From Pseudomonadota bacterium (lineage in GTDB: Bacteria; Pseudomonadota; Alphaproteobacteria; Rhizobiales; Xanthobacteraceae): a DNA stretch of 27,515 nt. The stretch is from NCBI GenBank assembly GCA_023449855.1, contig JAEXHR010000302.1:1-27515 (forward strand), given 5' to 3'. Made by a program: the position numbers and the translations under genes. The first letter of the stretch is position 1. Each line of letters starts with the position of its first letter. This document shows, in pieces, positions 15,187 through 22,525 of this stretch. The notes under the pieces were generated by a model. That model was given only the letters and a program-made list of their open reading frames with translations, was not told the DNA's origin and searched no databases.

Positions 15187-16128
15187 ATGAGCATGAACTA
15201 CGGAGTCGTATTTCCATCATTCTGGACCGGAGCGACCGGTCGTGCGCTGCGTCAGGATGTCGATGCGCAGATTGTGGCGCTCTACCTCATGACATCGCCG
15301 CACGCGAACATCATCGGGGTCTTCCGATGCCCCATCCAGTTCATCCAACTCGAAACAGGAAGGCCCATCGAAGGGGCTTCGAAGGGGCTTACCAAGCTCT
15401 GCGAACTCGGCTTTTGCACCGTCGATCCGGACACTGAGACGGTCTGGGTGCACGAGATGGCGAACTACCAGATCGGGACCGAGCTGAAGGGGGGCGACAA
15501 GCGCGCCAAGCATGTTCGTCGGTTCTATGAGAACATCGAGAATGTAAGAATAAAGCAGGCATTTTTCGCAAAGTACGGTGCTGCGTATCAGCTACCGGAG
15601 CCGCAAGTCTCCCCTGAAGCTGCAAGCCCCATCAAAGGGGCTTCGAAGCCCCATCATAGCCCCATCGAAGCCACTATCACTATCACCGACACTATCACTA
15701 TCACTCCTCATCCTTCGGATGAGGGACCGCCAACGAAATCGAAATCGCGCGCTAAGCCAAAAACCCCAGTGCCGGACGGGCAGGCGCTGGAGGATCTGCG
15801 CGAGAGCTTCCGGTTGCACGCGGAGGCGAAGCGCATTCCCGCGCCGGTGACTGCCGAGCAGTTCGATCGGTTCCTGGATCACCATCGGGCGAAGGGCACG
15901 TTGTTCGCCGATTGGGCTGCTGCCGGGCGAACGTGGCTGAAGAACACCGTGAAATTTGAAGCCGAACGCCAGCAGGCGCGGGCGACAACCGGCACGCCAC
16001 GCGGCGGCTACGCCAAAATTCTCGTCGATCGACACATGGAGCGAAACAACGATGTCGCAGTCACTTTCGACCACGACCAGCAGCGCTTGCCCGACTTCTC
16101 CGCCCCTGGACCCGTCACTGGCGCATGA
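15187..16128 (+). CDS. Phage replication protein (initiator/DnaT-like)
   Basis: 313 residues. Residues 1-110 (MNYGVVFPSFWTGATGRAL, then LYLMTSPHANIIGVF) resemble the winged-helix N-terminus of phage replication organisers. Residues about 140-190 are a low-complexity linker rich in Thr-Ile-Thr and Pro. Residues about 195-265 end in EQFDRFLDHHRAK and DWAAAGRTWLKNT, similar to the DnaT/phage-O C-terminal pattern of helicase loaders (FLDYW..K, DW..T...W..N). The DNA for the linker contains iteron-like repeats, a palindrome and a hairpin, as in phages whose origin lies inside the initiator gene. ATG 15187, with ATG 15193 as alternative. It overlaps the next gene by 77 bases. Confidence 0.7.
   Translation: MSMNYGVVFPSFWTGATGRALRQDVDAQIVALYLMTSPHANIIGVFRCPIQFIQLETGRPIEGASKGLTKLCELGFCTVDPDTETVWVHEMANYQIGTELKGGDKRAKHVRRFYENIENVRIKQAFFAKYGAAYQLPEPQVSPEAASPIKGASKPHHSPIEATITITDTITITPHPSDEGPPTKSKSRAKPKTPVPDGQALEDLRESFRLHAEAKRIPAPVTAEQFDRFLDHHRAKGTLFADWAAAGRTWLKNTVKFEAERQQARATTGTPRGGYAKILVDRHMERNNDVAVTFDHDQQRLPDFSAPGPVTGA
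15370..15390 (+). repeat. Tandem GAAGGGGCTT repeat in the replication gene
   Basis: GAAGGGGCTT occurs at 15370-15379 and 15381-15390, an 11-base period. The same GGGGCTT core forms the palindrome at 15637-15652, so this may be an outlying binding site of the same protein. It encodes part of the protein (EGASKGL), so chance codon repetition cannot be excluded. Confidence 0.4.
15625..15724. other. Candidate phage replication origin inside the replication gene
   Basis: In 100 bases there are three AGCCCCATC direct repeats (15625-15633, 15647-15655, 15658-15666) and the perfect 16-base palindrome GGGGCTTCGAAGCCCC (15637-15652). There are also two 14-base direct repeats ACTATCACTATCAC (15673-15686, 15691-15704) and a perfect 8-bp hairpin CCTCATCC-TTC-GGATGAGG (15706-15724). 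The order of iterons, AT-richer repeats and hairpin parallels the lambda ori inside gene O. Functional assignment is inferred. Confidence 0.5.
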
Positions 16129-16801
16129 GCTCTCAGTCGTTCGGTCAGGGATGCGCGAGGGAGGCCTCACCAGGCAGCTCTCGGTGGTGCTGGCTGGCAA
16201 GCTGAGCGGCCGGCTGGATCTCCTGCGCCGATCCGTGAAGCAGGCATCCATCGGCGAGCTGGAGGAGCAGGTTGCCAAGCTCATGCTGGCGTGGCCGGTC
16301 ACTGGTGGGCACAGCGAGATCGATGCGATGTTGCGAGTTCGGCAATACGCAGAGGATCTGCTCGGAACGCCTCTGTGGGCGGTCAGGAGCGCCTGCCAAG
16401 ACGTCTCGCGCGGTTCCGTGCCAGGCCTCAATCGAGACTTCCCGCCGTCGTCGCCGCGGTTGCGCGAGCTCGTGGATGGCTATGTCAGCGCGGTCCACAA
16501 CGAAGCCCGCGAGATCAAGGAAGTTCTGCAGGCGCCGCAGGTGCCGCCGGACGATCCAGAGAAAGCGGCGGCCGTTAAGAAGTTGATCGGCGAGGGACTG
16601 AGGTCTTTGGTCGAGGTGATGCGTGCAAAGGATGCGCAGTTTGCTGGTCCGCCCGGACCTACGAAGGCGCCGTTCAAGCCATTATCGATTGCCGAGTGCG
16701 CAGAGATTTACAAGACGCGGCGACTGCCCGGCATGCCGGCGCATAACGTTGCGGCCGACGTTACGCGTGACGATGGCAGTGACGGAACCTCCCATGAGTG
16801 A
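16052..16801 (+). CDS. Phage replication-region protein, unknown function
   Basis: 249 residues, soluble. A Ser/Thr/Pro-rich N-terminus is followed by a long helical body (LTRQLSVVLAGKLSGRLDLLRR, ELEEQVAKLMLAWPVTGG) and a polar C-terminus. ATG 16052 was chosen because the frame upstream only shadows the replication gene and GGAG lies ten bases before it. It overlaps the replication gene by 77 bases and its stop overlaps the next start by 8 bases, so all three are translated as a unit. The position fits a replication partner (helicase-loader or primosome accessory), but I see no ATPase or other motif, so the function is open. Confidence 0.7.
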   Translation: MSQSLSTTTSSACPTSPPLDPSLAHELSVVRSGMREGGLTRQLSVVLAGKLSGRLDLLRRSVKQASIGELEEQVAKLMLAWPVTGGHSEIDAMLRVRQYAEDLLGTPLWAVRSACQDVSRGSVPGLNRDFPPSSPRLRELVDGYVSAVHNEAREIKEVLQAPQVPPDDPEKAAAVKKLIGEGLRSLVEVMRAKDAQFAGPPGPTKAPFKPLSIAECAEIYKTRRLPGMPAHNVAADVTRDDGSDGTSHE

Positions 16802-17123
16802 GATCCGTATCGATGCCGCCAAGGCCGAGCGCATGATCGCGCAAACGCTGCGAGACGATCACAAGATGCTGCCGGCTCAGGCCAACGCCGCTGCCGACCA
16901 TCTCTGTCGCCGGCTGAAGAGTGCGATGACAACTCCGAGCGCCCAGCAGCTCGCACGTTATCGCCTGATTGGCAGTTATCCGTACCGTAACGAGACCTTC
17001 AAGAAGGCTGTTGCGGAAAAGATCGCAGATGTAAACGACCGCGTCGCCCGCGAGCTGTGGGACATCGTCCGCGATCACTGCGAGGATCTGCCGCCCACCG
17101 TCGCGGAAGCTCAGAGGTATTGA
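16794..17123 (+). CDS. Small phage protein downstream of replication genes, unknown
   Basis: 109 residues, mostly helical and charged (AKAERMIAQTLRDDHKMLPAQ, ETFKKAVAEKIADVNDRVAREL), with no recognised motif. ATG 16794 lies inside the end of the preceding gene (8-base overlap). Last rightward gene before the opposite-strand membrane gene; their stops are 8 bases apart. An upstream in-frame ATG at 16773 is possible but less well placed. Confidence 0.65.
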   Translation: MSEIRIDAAKAERMIAQTLRDDHKMLPAQANAAADHLCRRLKSAMTTPSAQQLARYRLIGSYPYRNETFKKAVAEKIADVNDRVARELWDIVRDHCEDLPPTVAEAQRY

Positions 17124-17131
17124 TGAACTTC

Positions 17132-17839
17132 TCAATCAGCGTGCTGAGGAACCTGAGAAGTCGATTTGTTCTTCAGAACCAGCGGTTCAAGCTGGGCCTT
17201 CAGGTTCGTCTCCAGGGACTCGGCGAGCTTCTCAATCTCCTCCAGCTTCCTAACCACAAAAATGATCTCGGCAGGAACTTCACCTTCCAGCCCGTAGGAC
17301 CAAGTCACATCCTCATCGAGGGATTTCACTCCGATAGTTGCAGAGCGAAGCTGGTTGCGCAAATTGGTGAGATCCAGGATGGCGGCTTCCGAGAGCTGAT
17401 CGAGGTTGTTCCAAGCCTCGTCGAACTCTGGTGGAGTTTTGAAAACCTTCAGGTGCGTTTTGGACACGACCCGGGTTGGATCTTCCTCGTCTACCTTCGG
17501 GATGAACCATCGCCGGCGACGCATGAACTCAGCACGCAAAGTCATGGTCGCCATATGAAGTTTGAGCAGGAGCGCCAAGGTCTTGGCAGTCATGTCATAA
17601 TCCCGCGCTTCGCGGTCGAAGTTCACCTTGGCCATGGCGCCTCGATAGGCCAGCGTAGCGGCTACAAGTGCGACGAACGCCGCAAGCAAAACCTGCCATT
17701 TGCTCGCGTGTCTCAAGATCCGAAGAACGGTGATCTCTCCGGAGACACCCCACGCCAATGGCGGTTTGAGAAAAAACCAGATCGCAATCAGCACCAGCGC
17801 CGCGGCACCGCAGGCGGCCAACATTGTCGGTCGCTTCAT
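17132..17839 (-). CDS. Two-TM membrane protein on the opposite strand (moron candidate)
   Basis: 235 residues. Two transmembrane helices (about 6-24, MLAACGAAALVLIAIWFF; about 48-66, WQVLLAAFVALVAATLAYRG) are followed by a cytoplasmic helical domain of about 165 residues. That domain has a basic patch (EFMRRRRWF) and a C-terminal coiled-coil-like segment (VVRKLEEIEKLAESLETNLKAQL). ATG 17839 with GGGGA eight bases upstream was chosen; the frame to 17923 adds a non-membrane leader. It reads against the replication operon around it, with its own start region, as expected for a lysogenic-conversion gene expressed from the prophage. Superinfection exclusion or abortive infection is a possible role, not shown. 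Confidence 0.75.
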   Translation of the reverse strand: MKRPTMLAACGAAALVLIAIWFFLKPPLAWGVSGEITVLRILRHASKWQVLLAAFVALVAATLAYRGAMAKVNFDREARDYDMTAKTLALLLKLHMATMTLRAEFMRRRRWFIPKVDEEDPTRVVSKTHLKVFKTPPEFDEAWNNLDQLSEAAILDLTNLRNQLRSATIGVKSLDEDVTWSYGLEGEVPAEIIFVVRKLEEIEKLAESLETNLKAQLEPLVLKNKSTSQVPQHAD

Positions 17840-17943
17840 CGTCGAAATCCCCGCCCGATTCCTAGTCAGGATATCAGCTTGGTGAGATCGGTCAAAACCA
17901 CTGGCGGCATCATTTCGCCGCACGACGCACGCGGGGCGGCAGC

Positions 17944-18366
17944 ATGACCCCTAAGCAGATGCACGCCGCCCTGAAGATCATCATCAAGCGCGGCATCCTT
18001 GTGCTCGATGCCATGGGCGACATTGATGCCAAGTTCCGGAGCGCTGGGATCTGGGGCCTCACTGTCGATGATGCTTGGCACGCCTACGGGCAGAACCGGG
18101 CGCGGGTCAGGCTGGTGCCTACCGCGCGCGAGAGCGCACAGGCCGAGATCGTTGGCGACTGGCTGCTGTGGCTTGGTCGGACACAGGGCGGCGTAGAGTT
18201 GCTGGTGTCATGGGCTCACGAGCACCCCATCTGGCGGCTGGCAGAGCGTCCCCGGGTGAGCGAGACGACCATCCACAATCGGATAGACCGATCGGTCGGC
18301 GCCATCCTGAGGGAGTTCAACGACTTCGGCGAACGGATTCCCCCATCAGCAGAGGACGCAGCATGA
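17944..18366 (+). CDS. DUF6362-like phage protein with sigma-region-4-like HTH
   Basis: 140 residues. The middle pattern (DAWHAYGQNRARVRLVPTARE, then VGDWLLWL) and the C-terminal HTH-like part (VSETTIHNRIDRSVGAILREFN) match what I know of DUF6362 proteins of rhizobial phages, which resemble sigma-70 region 4 folds. They are usually the last early gene before HNH and terminase genes, so a role in late-gene transcription is possible (inference). ATG 17944 follows GGGGCGG. The next plus-strand phage gene begins at 18997, with two minus-strand genes between. Confidence 0.7.
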   Translation: MTPKQMHAALKIIIKRGILVLDAMGDIDAKFRSAGIWGLTVDDAWHAYGQNRARVRLVPTARESAQAEIVGDWLLWLGRTQGGVELLVSWAHEHPIWRLAERPRVSETTIHNRIDRSVGAILREFNDFGERIPPSAEDAA

Positions 18367-18377
18367 GTGACCAGCTA

Positions 18378-18602
18378 TCATTCGATCAGAAGCCCGTCCT
18401 TGATCAGCGCTTCTCTGAAGGCGTGTTCTGCGGCAGCGGCGTCATCGGCGCTCATCCATGCCACCTCGAGCATTCGCTCTGCCACGCGCCAATGGGGGAT
18501 TGCTCTGCCCCCGGTGGCGCGAACGTAGCGAAGGGCATCGTCGGTTGTCTGGATACGCTGATCTCCAATCGGAGACCTAACAAGAAACGGTCCGAAGGTC
18601 AT
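18378..18602 (-). CDS. Small DUF982-like protein
   Basis: 74 residues. The pattern (GDQRIQTTDDALRYVRATGG, then AAAAEHAFREALIKDGLLIE) resembles DUF982, a short rhizobial family with an N-terminal strand part, a helix and a C-terminal AF..A...G(I/L)L motif. Function of DUF982 is unknown. ATG 18602; GAGG about eleven bases upstream is weak. It reads leftward with the next gene (18639-18920), 36 bases apart, probably as a two-gene operon. Confidence 0.6.
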   Translation of the reverse strand: MTFGPFLVRSPIGDQRIQTTDDALRYVRATGGRAIPHWRVAERMLEVAWMSADDAAAAEHAFREALIKDGLLIE

Positions 18603-18638
18603 GTAGCCGGAAGCCTCACCCCTATCACCATCAAAAAA

Positions 18639-18920
18639 TCAACTGGCAGCTTGAATCCAGCGAAGGACGGCCTGCTTGGCGCGGTCCCATTCACCGGAGA
18701 CGGCGGCCATGCTGCGGTCAGCCATCCGCTGGGAAAGTCGGTGAATCGCTTCGTAGGCGTCAGCTTCAGCCTCTGCCACGGCTCGCGAAGTCCCGCCAGT
18801 AGGGCTTTCGGTGGTCAGGCAGTCAATAAGATGTCGGGCCTGTTCGTCGCTCGAGCCGCTGGCGGCGCCCATCACGGACAGGCAGTACCGGGCTTTAAGA
18901 AGGCTGATTCCATTACTCAT
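18639..18920 (-). CDS. Small unknown protein, divergent from the 18997 gene
   Basis: 93 residues starting MSNGISLLKARYCLSVMG. The rest is helical and Ala-rich (SRAVAEAEADAYEAIHRLSQRM). No recognised domain. ATG 18920 was chosen because GGCGAGG lies immediately ahead and the longer frame would run across the divergent spacer. On the minus strand TTGACA (18950-18955) with a TATGGC 15 bases on is a weak promoter candidate. Confidence 0.6.
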   Translation of the reverse strand: MSNGISLLKARYCLSVMGAASGSSDEQARHLIDCLTTESPTGGTSRAVAEAEADAYEAIHRLSQRMADRSMAAVSGEWDRAKQAVLRWIQAAS

Positions 18921-18996
18921 GCCTCGCCATAGCACGGTATCCAAATTGTCAATGTCGGGTTCCGTACATATCGAACACAAGCAAGGAAGCAAGAAA

Positions 18997-19923
18997 ATGA
19001 GCGCGGCGAAGGTTGAGATGGATATCGAGATGCTGTTGCGCTGGGCGTACCGTGACGAGCTGTCAAAGCGCCAAGTCTCTGCCGCCGAGGGCATATGGGA
19101 TCGTATCCAGGACAACCAGCACCATGGTGGCATCGACCGTAGCCACCACGGCGCCGGCCAGCGCTACGCCCATTTCGGATTGCCGGACCCGGATGCTGAG
19201 CGGATCGAGCGGGCGGTGACCGCATTGGACGAGCAGATCATTGATTGGCACCAGAGCATCGACGCCATTGCGGGCGATCTTGGAGGCTTGATCACCATAA
19301 ACGACGTGGCTCCGTCCACCGCGCCGAAGCGTATCCCGAAGGTCGGTTGGGGTAAGGCAGGTGACCGAGCGCTCAAGGGCATGTTCGGCCCCGGCGCTGA
19401 GCGTCTGCGCCAGGATCGTCCGCGCGATGTCATCATGGTGGCCGGGATCCGGGCCGACGTGCTGGTGGCGATGCACGCCATCAAAGGCACACGCCCGGAC
19501 TGGTACGAGGAGCGGCCACACCCGAAGCGCGTCCAGGCTGAACGTGGGACCCACGCCAAGATCGTCGGGGAGTGCCGCGGGAAGGATCTCTACACCACTG
19601 GGTCCTACTGCCCACTGCGTTACCAGCCGTCGCCGCTCTCGGTCGTCCATAGCCGGGCCGACTACGCTGCTTGGCATCGCGGGCTTGTGATGCTGAGCGA
19701 GACGCTGGTCCTGGACAAGTTCGTAGCACTCCCGCCGAAGGCACCCGCGACGCCGTGGTTCGACAATGTCGAGCGGGAGGAAAGGTCGCGCGTTATCCCG
19801 GTAGTGCCGAATGGCCGCAACAGCGTAAGCGCGTACGGCACATTGCCGCTTACGCCGGCGCGCGGGCGTGCTCGGACACCCTTGCGCAGAGCGTTATCTT
19901 TGGAGCGGGCCAATCATGGATAA
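18997..19923 (+). CDS. Phage protein of unknown function (308 residues)
   Basis: The soluble protein begins with a helical charged part (DIEMLLRWAYRDELSKRQ), has a middle rich in His/Gly (NQHHGGIDRSHHGAGQRYAHF), and ends in a basic tail (ARGRARTPLRRALSLERAN). No enzyme motif is recognised. ATG 18997 follows AAGGA. By position, after a DUF6362-like gene, it is a late-early phage gene, and HNH endonuclease and terminase genes would be expected next. Here the next gene instead encodes an exported PRC-barrel protein. Confidence 0.7.
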   Translation: MSAAKVEMDIEMLLRWAYRDELSKRQVSAAEGIWDRIQDNQHHGGIDRSHHGAGQRYAHFGLPDPDAERIERAVTALDEQIIDWHQSIDAIAGDLGGLITINDVAPSTAPKRIPKVGWGKAGDRALKGMFGPGAERLRQDRPRDVIMVAGIRADVLVAMHAIKGTRPDWYEERPHPKRVQAERGTHAKIVGECRGKDLYTTGSYCPLRYQPSPLSVVHSRADYAAWHRGLVMLSETLVLDKFVALPPKAPATPWFDNVEREERSRVIPVVPNGRNSVSAYGTLPLTPARGRARTPLRRALSLERANHG

Positions 19924-19995
19924 GGAGTTCGCATCGCCACGGAACGAAGCAAGATATCGAACGTTGGAGCCGCACTTCCAACACAGGAGACTATC

Positions 19996-20397
19996 GTGAA
20001 AAAGCTTGCTCTCGTTACCGTTGCTATCGCAGCTCTCGCCAGCCCGGCCCTCGCTCAGACTGCTGCAACGACCACCACGGGCGCTGCTCCGGCAGAAGCG
20101 AAATTCTCCACGGTTGGCAAGGAAGAGATGTTCTCATCCAAGCTGAAGGGGCTGAACATTACCAATCAGGCGAACGAGACCGTCGGGGAGATAACCGATC
20201 TTGCCATCAAGAACCATCAGGTGGACGCTCTGATCCTGTCGGTTGGTGGCTTCCTCGGAATGGGTGAACGCTATGTTGCGGTTTCGCCATCGTCGGTGGC
20301 GATCACTCACGATGCCAAGAATGACAAGTGGGTCGCGAAGATGAACACCACAAAGGATGCGCTGAAGGCGGCGCCGGAGTTCAAATATCCGAAGTAG
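19996..20397 (+). CDS. Exported PRC-barrel domain protein
   Basis: 133 residues. Residues 1-20 are a signal peptide (LALVTVAIAALASPALAQ). The mature part has a PRC-barrel-like core (GLNITNQANETVGEITDLAIKN and VDALILSVGGFLGMGERYVAV), a fold found in photosynthetic reaction-centre H subunits, RimM and many small rhizobial periplasmic proteins. GTG start at 19996 after a strong AGGAG. It has its own terminator downstream and no operon partner. It is not a phage gene; either cargo or the first gene of non-phage DNA. Binding role unknown. Confidence 0.85.
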   Translation: MKKLALVTVAIAALASPALAQTAATTTTGAAPAEAKFSTVGKEEMFSSKLKGLNITNQANETVGEITDLAIKNHQVDALILSVGGFLGMGERYVAVSPSSVAITHDAKNDKWVAKMNTTKDALKAAPEFKYPK

Positions 20398-20421
20398 GAA
20401 CGGTCCAGCTTGGATATTCGG

Positions 20422-20449
20422 GGCCGCAGCGTTCGCGTTGCGGCCTTTT
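20422..20449 (+). terminator. Rho-independent terminator after the PRC-barrel gene
   Basis: A ten-base stem GGCCGCAGCG / CGTTGCGGCC (one G-T pair) around a TTCG tetraloop is followed by TTTT, 24 bases after the stop. This is a strong, canonical structure and marks the end of a single-gene transcript. Confidence 0.85.
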
Positions 20450-20550
20450 GTCTGTAACGCGGTTGAGTTGAGAAAGTTATCGCAAGGCTTCTAAGAATAC
20501 GTGACGAGAGGTGGGGCGAGAGAGGTCCGTTATTATATGGGCGTCCTCAC

Positions 20551-22077
20551 ATGCATCTTATCGAGACTAGGGCAGTCCAATACGTGCGCATGTCTACGGA
20601 CATGCAAGAGAGTTCCATCGCGATACAATCCGAGGCAATCGCGCTCTATGCTGCGCGCCACGGTTTAAAGATTGTCCGCAGCTACGAGGATCTCGGACGC
20701 AGCGGTCTTACCCTTGACCGACGTTCGGCGCTGCAGCGGCTGATTTCTGACGTGCTGTGCGGAGACGCCGACTTCCGGACAATTCTCGTCTACGACGTGA
20801 GTCGCTGGGGCCGATTCCAGGACACCGACGAAAGCGCATACTACGAATATATTTGCCGATCGCACGGCATATCCATCGAATATTGCGTCGAGCAATTTAG
20901 GAATGACGGCAGTTTGAGCGCGGCGGTGCTCAAAACCTTGAAGCGCGCTATGGCTGGTGAATTCAGTCGTGAGCTCTCGATGAAAGTGTTTGCCGGGCAG
21001 GCAAAGACCGCTGGCAACGGATTTCATCGGGGGTCTGTTGCAGGTTACGGGTTGCGCAGATGTCTCGTGGACAACGTGACACATGAGCGGACCGTACTGC
21101 GAGATGGACAGAGGAAGCGGCTATCGACGGACTGCGTGATCCTTGTGCCAGGTCCACCTGAAGAGATCGACGTGATCTCAGATATCTATCGATGGTTTCT
21201 GGAAGAGAAGTTGTCACTGAGTGCTATTTCGCGTCGCCTGAACCAGCAAGGTATTTCTAACTCCACCGGCCGGCCCTGGAACGGCGTCTCTGTGCGTGAA
21301 ATCCTGTCGAATGAGAAATACATCGGCACAGTCCAGTTCAACAAAACCTCGCGGAAGCTCGGGACACCTTCAAGAAGGAATGATCGACGGGAGTGGATCG
21401 AAGCTACCGACGCTTATCAGAAGGTCGTGTCGAAAGAGTTGTTCCGTCGTGCTCAAGCGCAGCTTGCCTACAACGCGCGGGCCTACACGGACAATGAGAT
21501 GTTGGACTCGTTGACAGCGATCTGGTGCGCGAAACGCTTGGTAACCGCCGCAACAATTGAGGCGCTTCCCATGTCTCCCAGCATCAATGCGTACAAAGAG
21601 CACTTCGGCGGGTTAGCCCAGGCTTATGAGCGCATAGGCTATCGGCCGGCATTCCGCTCTGGAAAGAATACGCAGTCTCGCTTCGTGGTCCTCAGTCAAA
21701 TGGTGGCACAGTTGAGGAACATAGGTTGTCAGGTGGATTGGCCGTCCGGCAGCTCGCAGATAGTCGTTAACGAGGAGTTGGTCATCGCAATCGTTGTGGT
21801 CTCGGCAGAGCCCGCTTGCGGTAAGAATCAATGGTTGGTGAAGCGCGCCGGCTGGAGCAAGCCTGACATTATCGTTATGGCCCGGCTAAATGCCGGACAA
21901 AATGTGCCGCACGATTATTCTTTCATTCCCGCTCTTTTCATGACCAATACAACATGGCTCACGCTATCTACGCGGCGCCTTGCTCGAATGGCGTTGTTTC
22001 GCTCGCAGACACTCAAACGCTTGGTTGAGTTCTGCGCACGTGAACGAATAGGAGGTGAGCATGCCTCGTGCACGTGA
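20551..22077 (+). CDS. Large serine recombinase with atypical C-terminus
   Basis: 508 residues. The resolvase domain (about 5-150) has catalytic Ser15 in YVRMSTDMQ, and YDVSRWGRF (81-89) with the conserved Arg pair. The Recombinase domain (about 158-275) contains GSVAGYGLRR, LSLSAISRRLNQQGI and VREILSNEKYIGTVQFN. In place of the usual Cys-rich zinc ribbon, residues about 315-365 (AIWCAKRLVTAATIEALP, then AYKEHFGGLAQAYERIGYRP) resemble a homing-endonuclease-associated repeat. A C-terminal domain of about 140 residues is unassigned. ATG 20551 has only a weak ribosome site but must lie upstream of Ser15. The stop overlaps the next gene by 17 bases. It would catalyse insertion, excision or inversion of this region. 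Confidence 0.9.
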   Translation: MHLIETRAVQYVRMSTDMQESSIAIQSEAIALYAARHGLKIVRSYEDLGRSGLTLDRRSALQRLISDVLCGDADFRTILVYDVSRWGRFQDTDESAYYEYICRSHGISIEYCVEQFRNDGSLSAAVLKTLKRAMAGEFSRELSMKVFAGQAKTAGNGFHRGSVAGYGLRRCLVDNVTHERTVLRDGQRKRLSTDCVILVPGPPEEIDVISDIYRWFLEEKLSLSAISRRLNQQGISNSTGRPWNGVSVREILSNEKYIGTVQFNKTSRKLGTPSRRNDRREWIEATDAYQKVVSKELFRRAQAQLAYNARAYTDNEMLDSLTAIWCAKRLVTAATIEALPMSPSINAYKEHFGGLAQAYERIGYRPAFRSGKNTQSRFVVLSQMVAQLRNIGCQVDWPSGSSQIVVNEELVIAIVVVSAEPACGKNQWLVKRAGWSKPDIIVMARLNAGQNVPHDYSFIPALFMTNTTWLTLSTRRLARMALFRSQTLKRLVEFCARERIGGEHASCT

Positions 22078-22483
22078 GGTCGCAAGGCAGCGCGCTCGGT
22101 CCGCTCGGGCAGTAAGAGCAAAAATCGCTCAGGAAGAAGAGATCGCAAGGCGTGGCCAATTGTCGCGCGTTTTGCTGACTGCTCATGAGATCATTACAGA
22201 TTCAGGCTTCATCGCTTTGGCCAAGCTCCATAGGGCTGACTGGGCGCCAAAACGTCTCGTTCATGCGCATGGCACATCAGAAGCGGCCGATGCGGTGCTA
22301 GATTTCGTGGTTGCTTGGAAGTATTTTTTTCCAGTTATTCAGAACAAGGACATGCGAAGCTATCTCGATGAGAAATTTCCTGGCTTCGTTGAAGAGCTCA
22401 AGGACACCTTTATTGGCCTGGTGATGAAGGGGCCGTTTATCGGTGAGCGCAAGCCTGCGCTTGGTCGTCTATCTACTGACTGA
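22061..22483 (+). CDS. 140-residue protein translationally coupled to the serine recombinase
   Basis: I do not recognise the family. Residues 1-35 are strongly basic (PRAREVARQRARSARAVRAK) and could bind DNA or RNA. The remainder is helical (AADAVLDFVVAWKYFF, SYLDEKFPGFVEELKDTFIGL). ATG 22061 follows a perfect GGAGG at five bases and lies inside the end of the recombinase gene; this strong site favours it over the GTG at 22055. Fixed overlap and a basic tail suggest an accessory or directionality factor for the recombinase (inference). Confidence 0.75.
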   Translation: MPRAREVARQRARSARAVRAKIAQEEEIARRGQLSRVLLTAHEIITDSGFIALAKLHRADWAPKRLVHAHGTSEAADAVLDFVVAWKYFFPVIQNKDMRSYLDEKFPGFVEELKDTFIGLVMKGPFIGERKPALGRLSTD

Positions 22484-22525
22484 TCGAGCCTTGACACGTC
22501 GATCCATGTCGTTCGATTGTGGGAT

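Noticed and set aside
15673..15704. Short direct repeats considered as a CRISPR-like array
   Set aside because: Only two 14-bp copies with a 4-base gap, inside a coding gene; no spacers of regular length and no cas genes.
22484..22525. Possible right attachment site between the recombinase pair and the protease
   Set aside because: No copy of the tRNA-Tyr 3' end or of GTAAGCAAT is present there.
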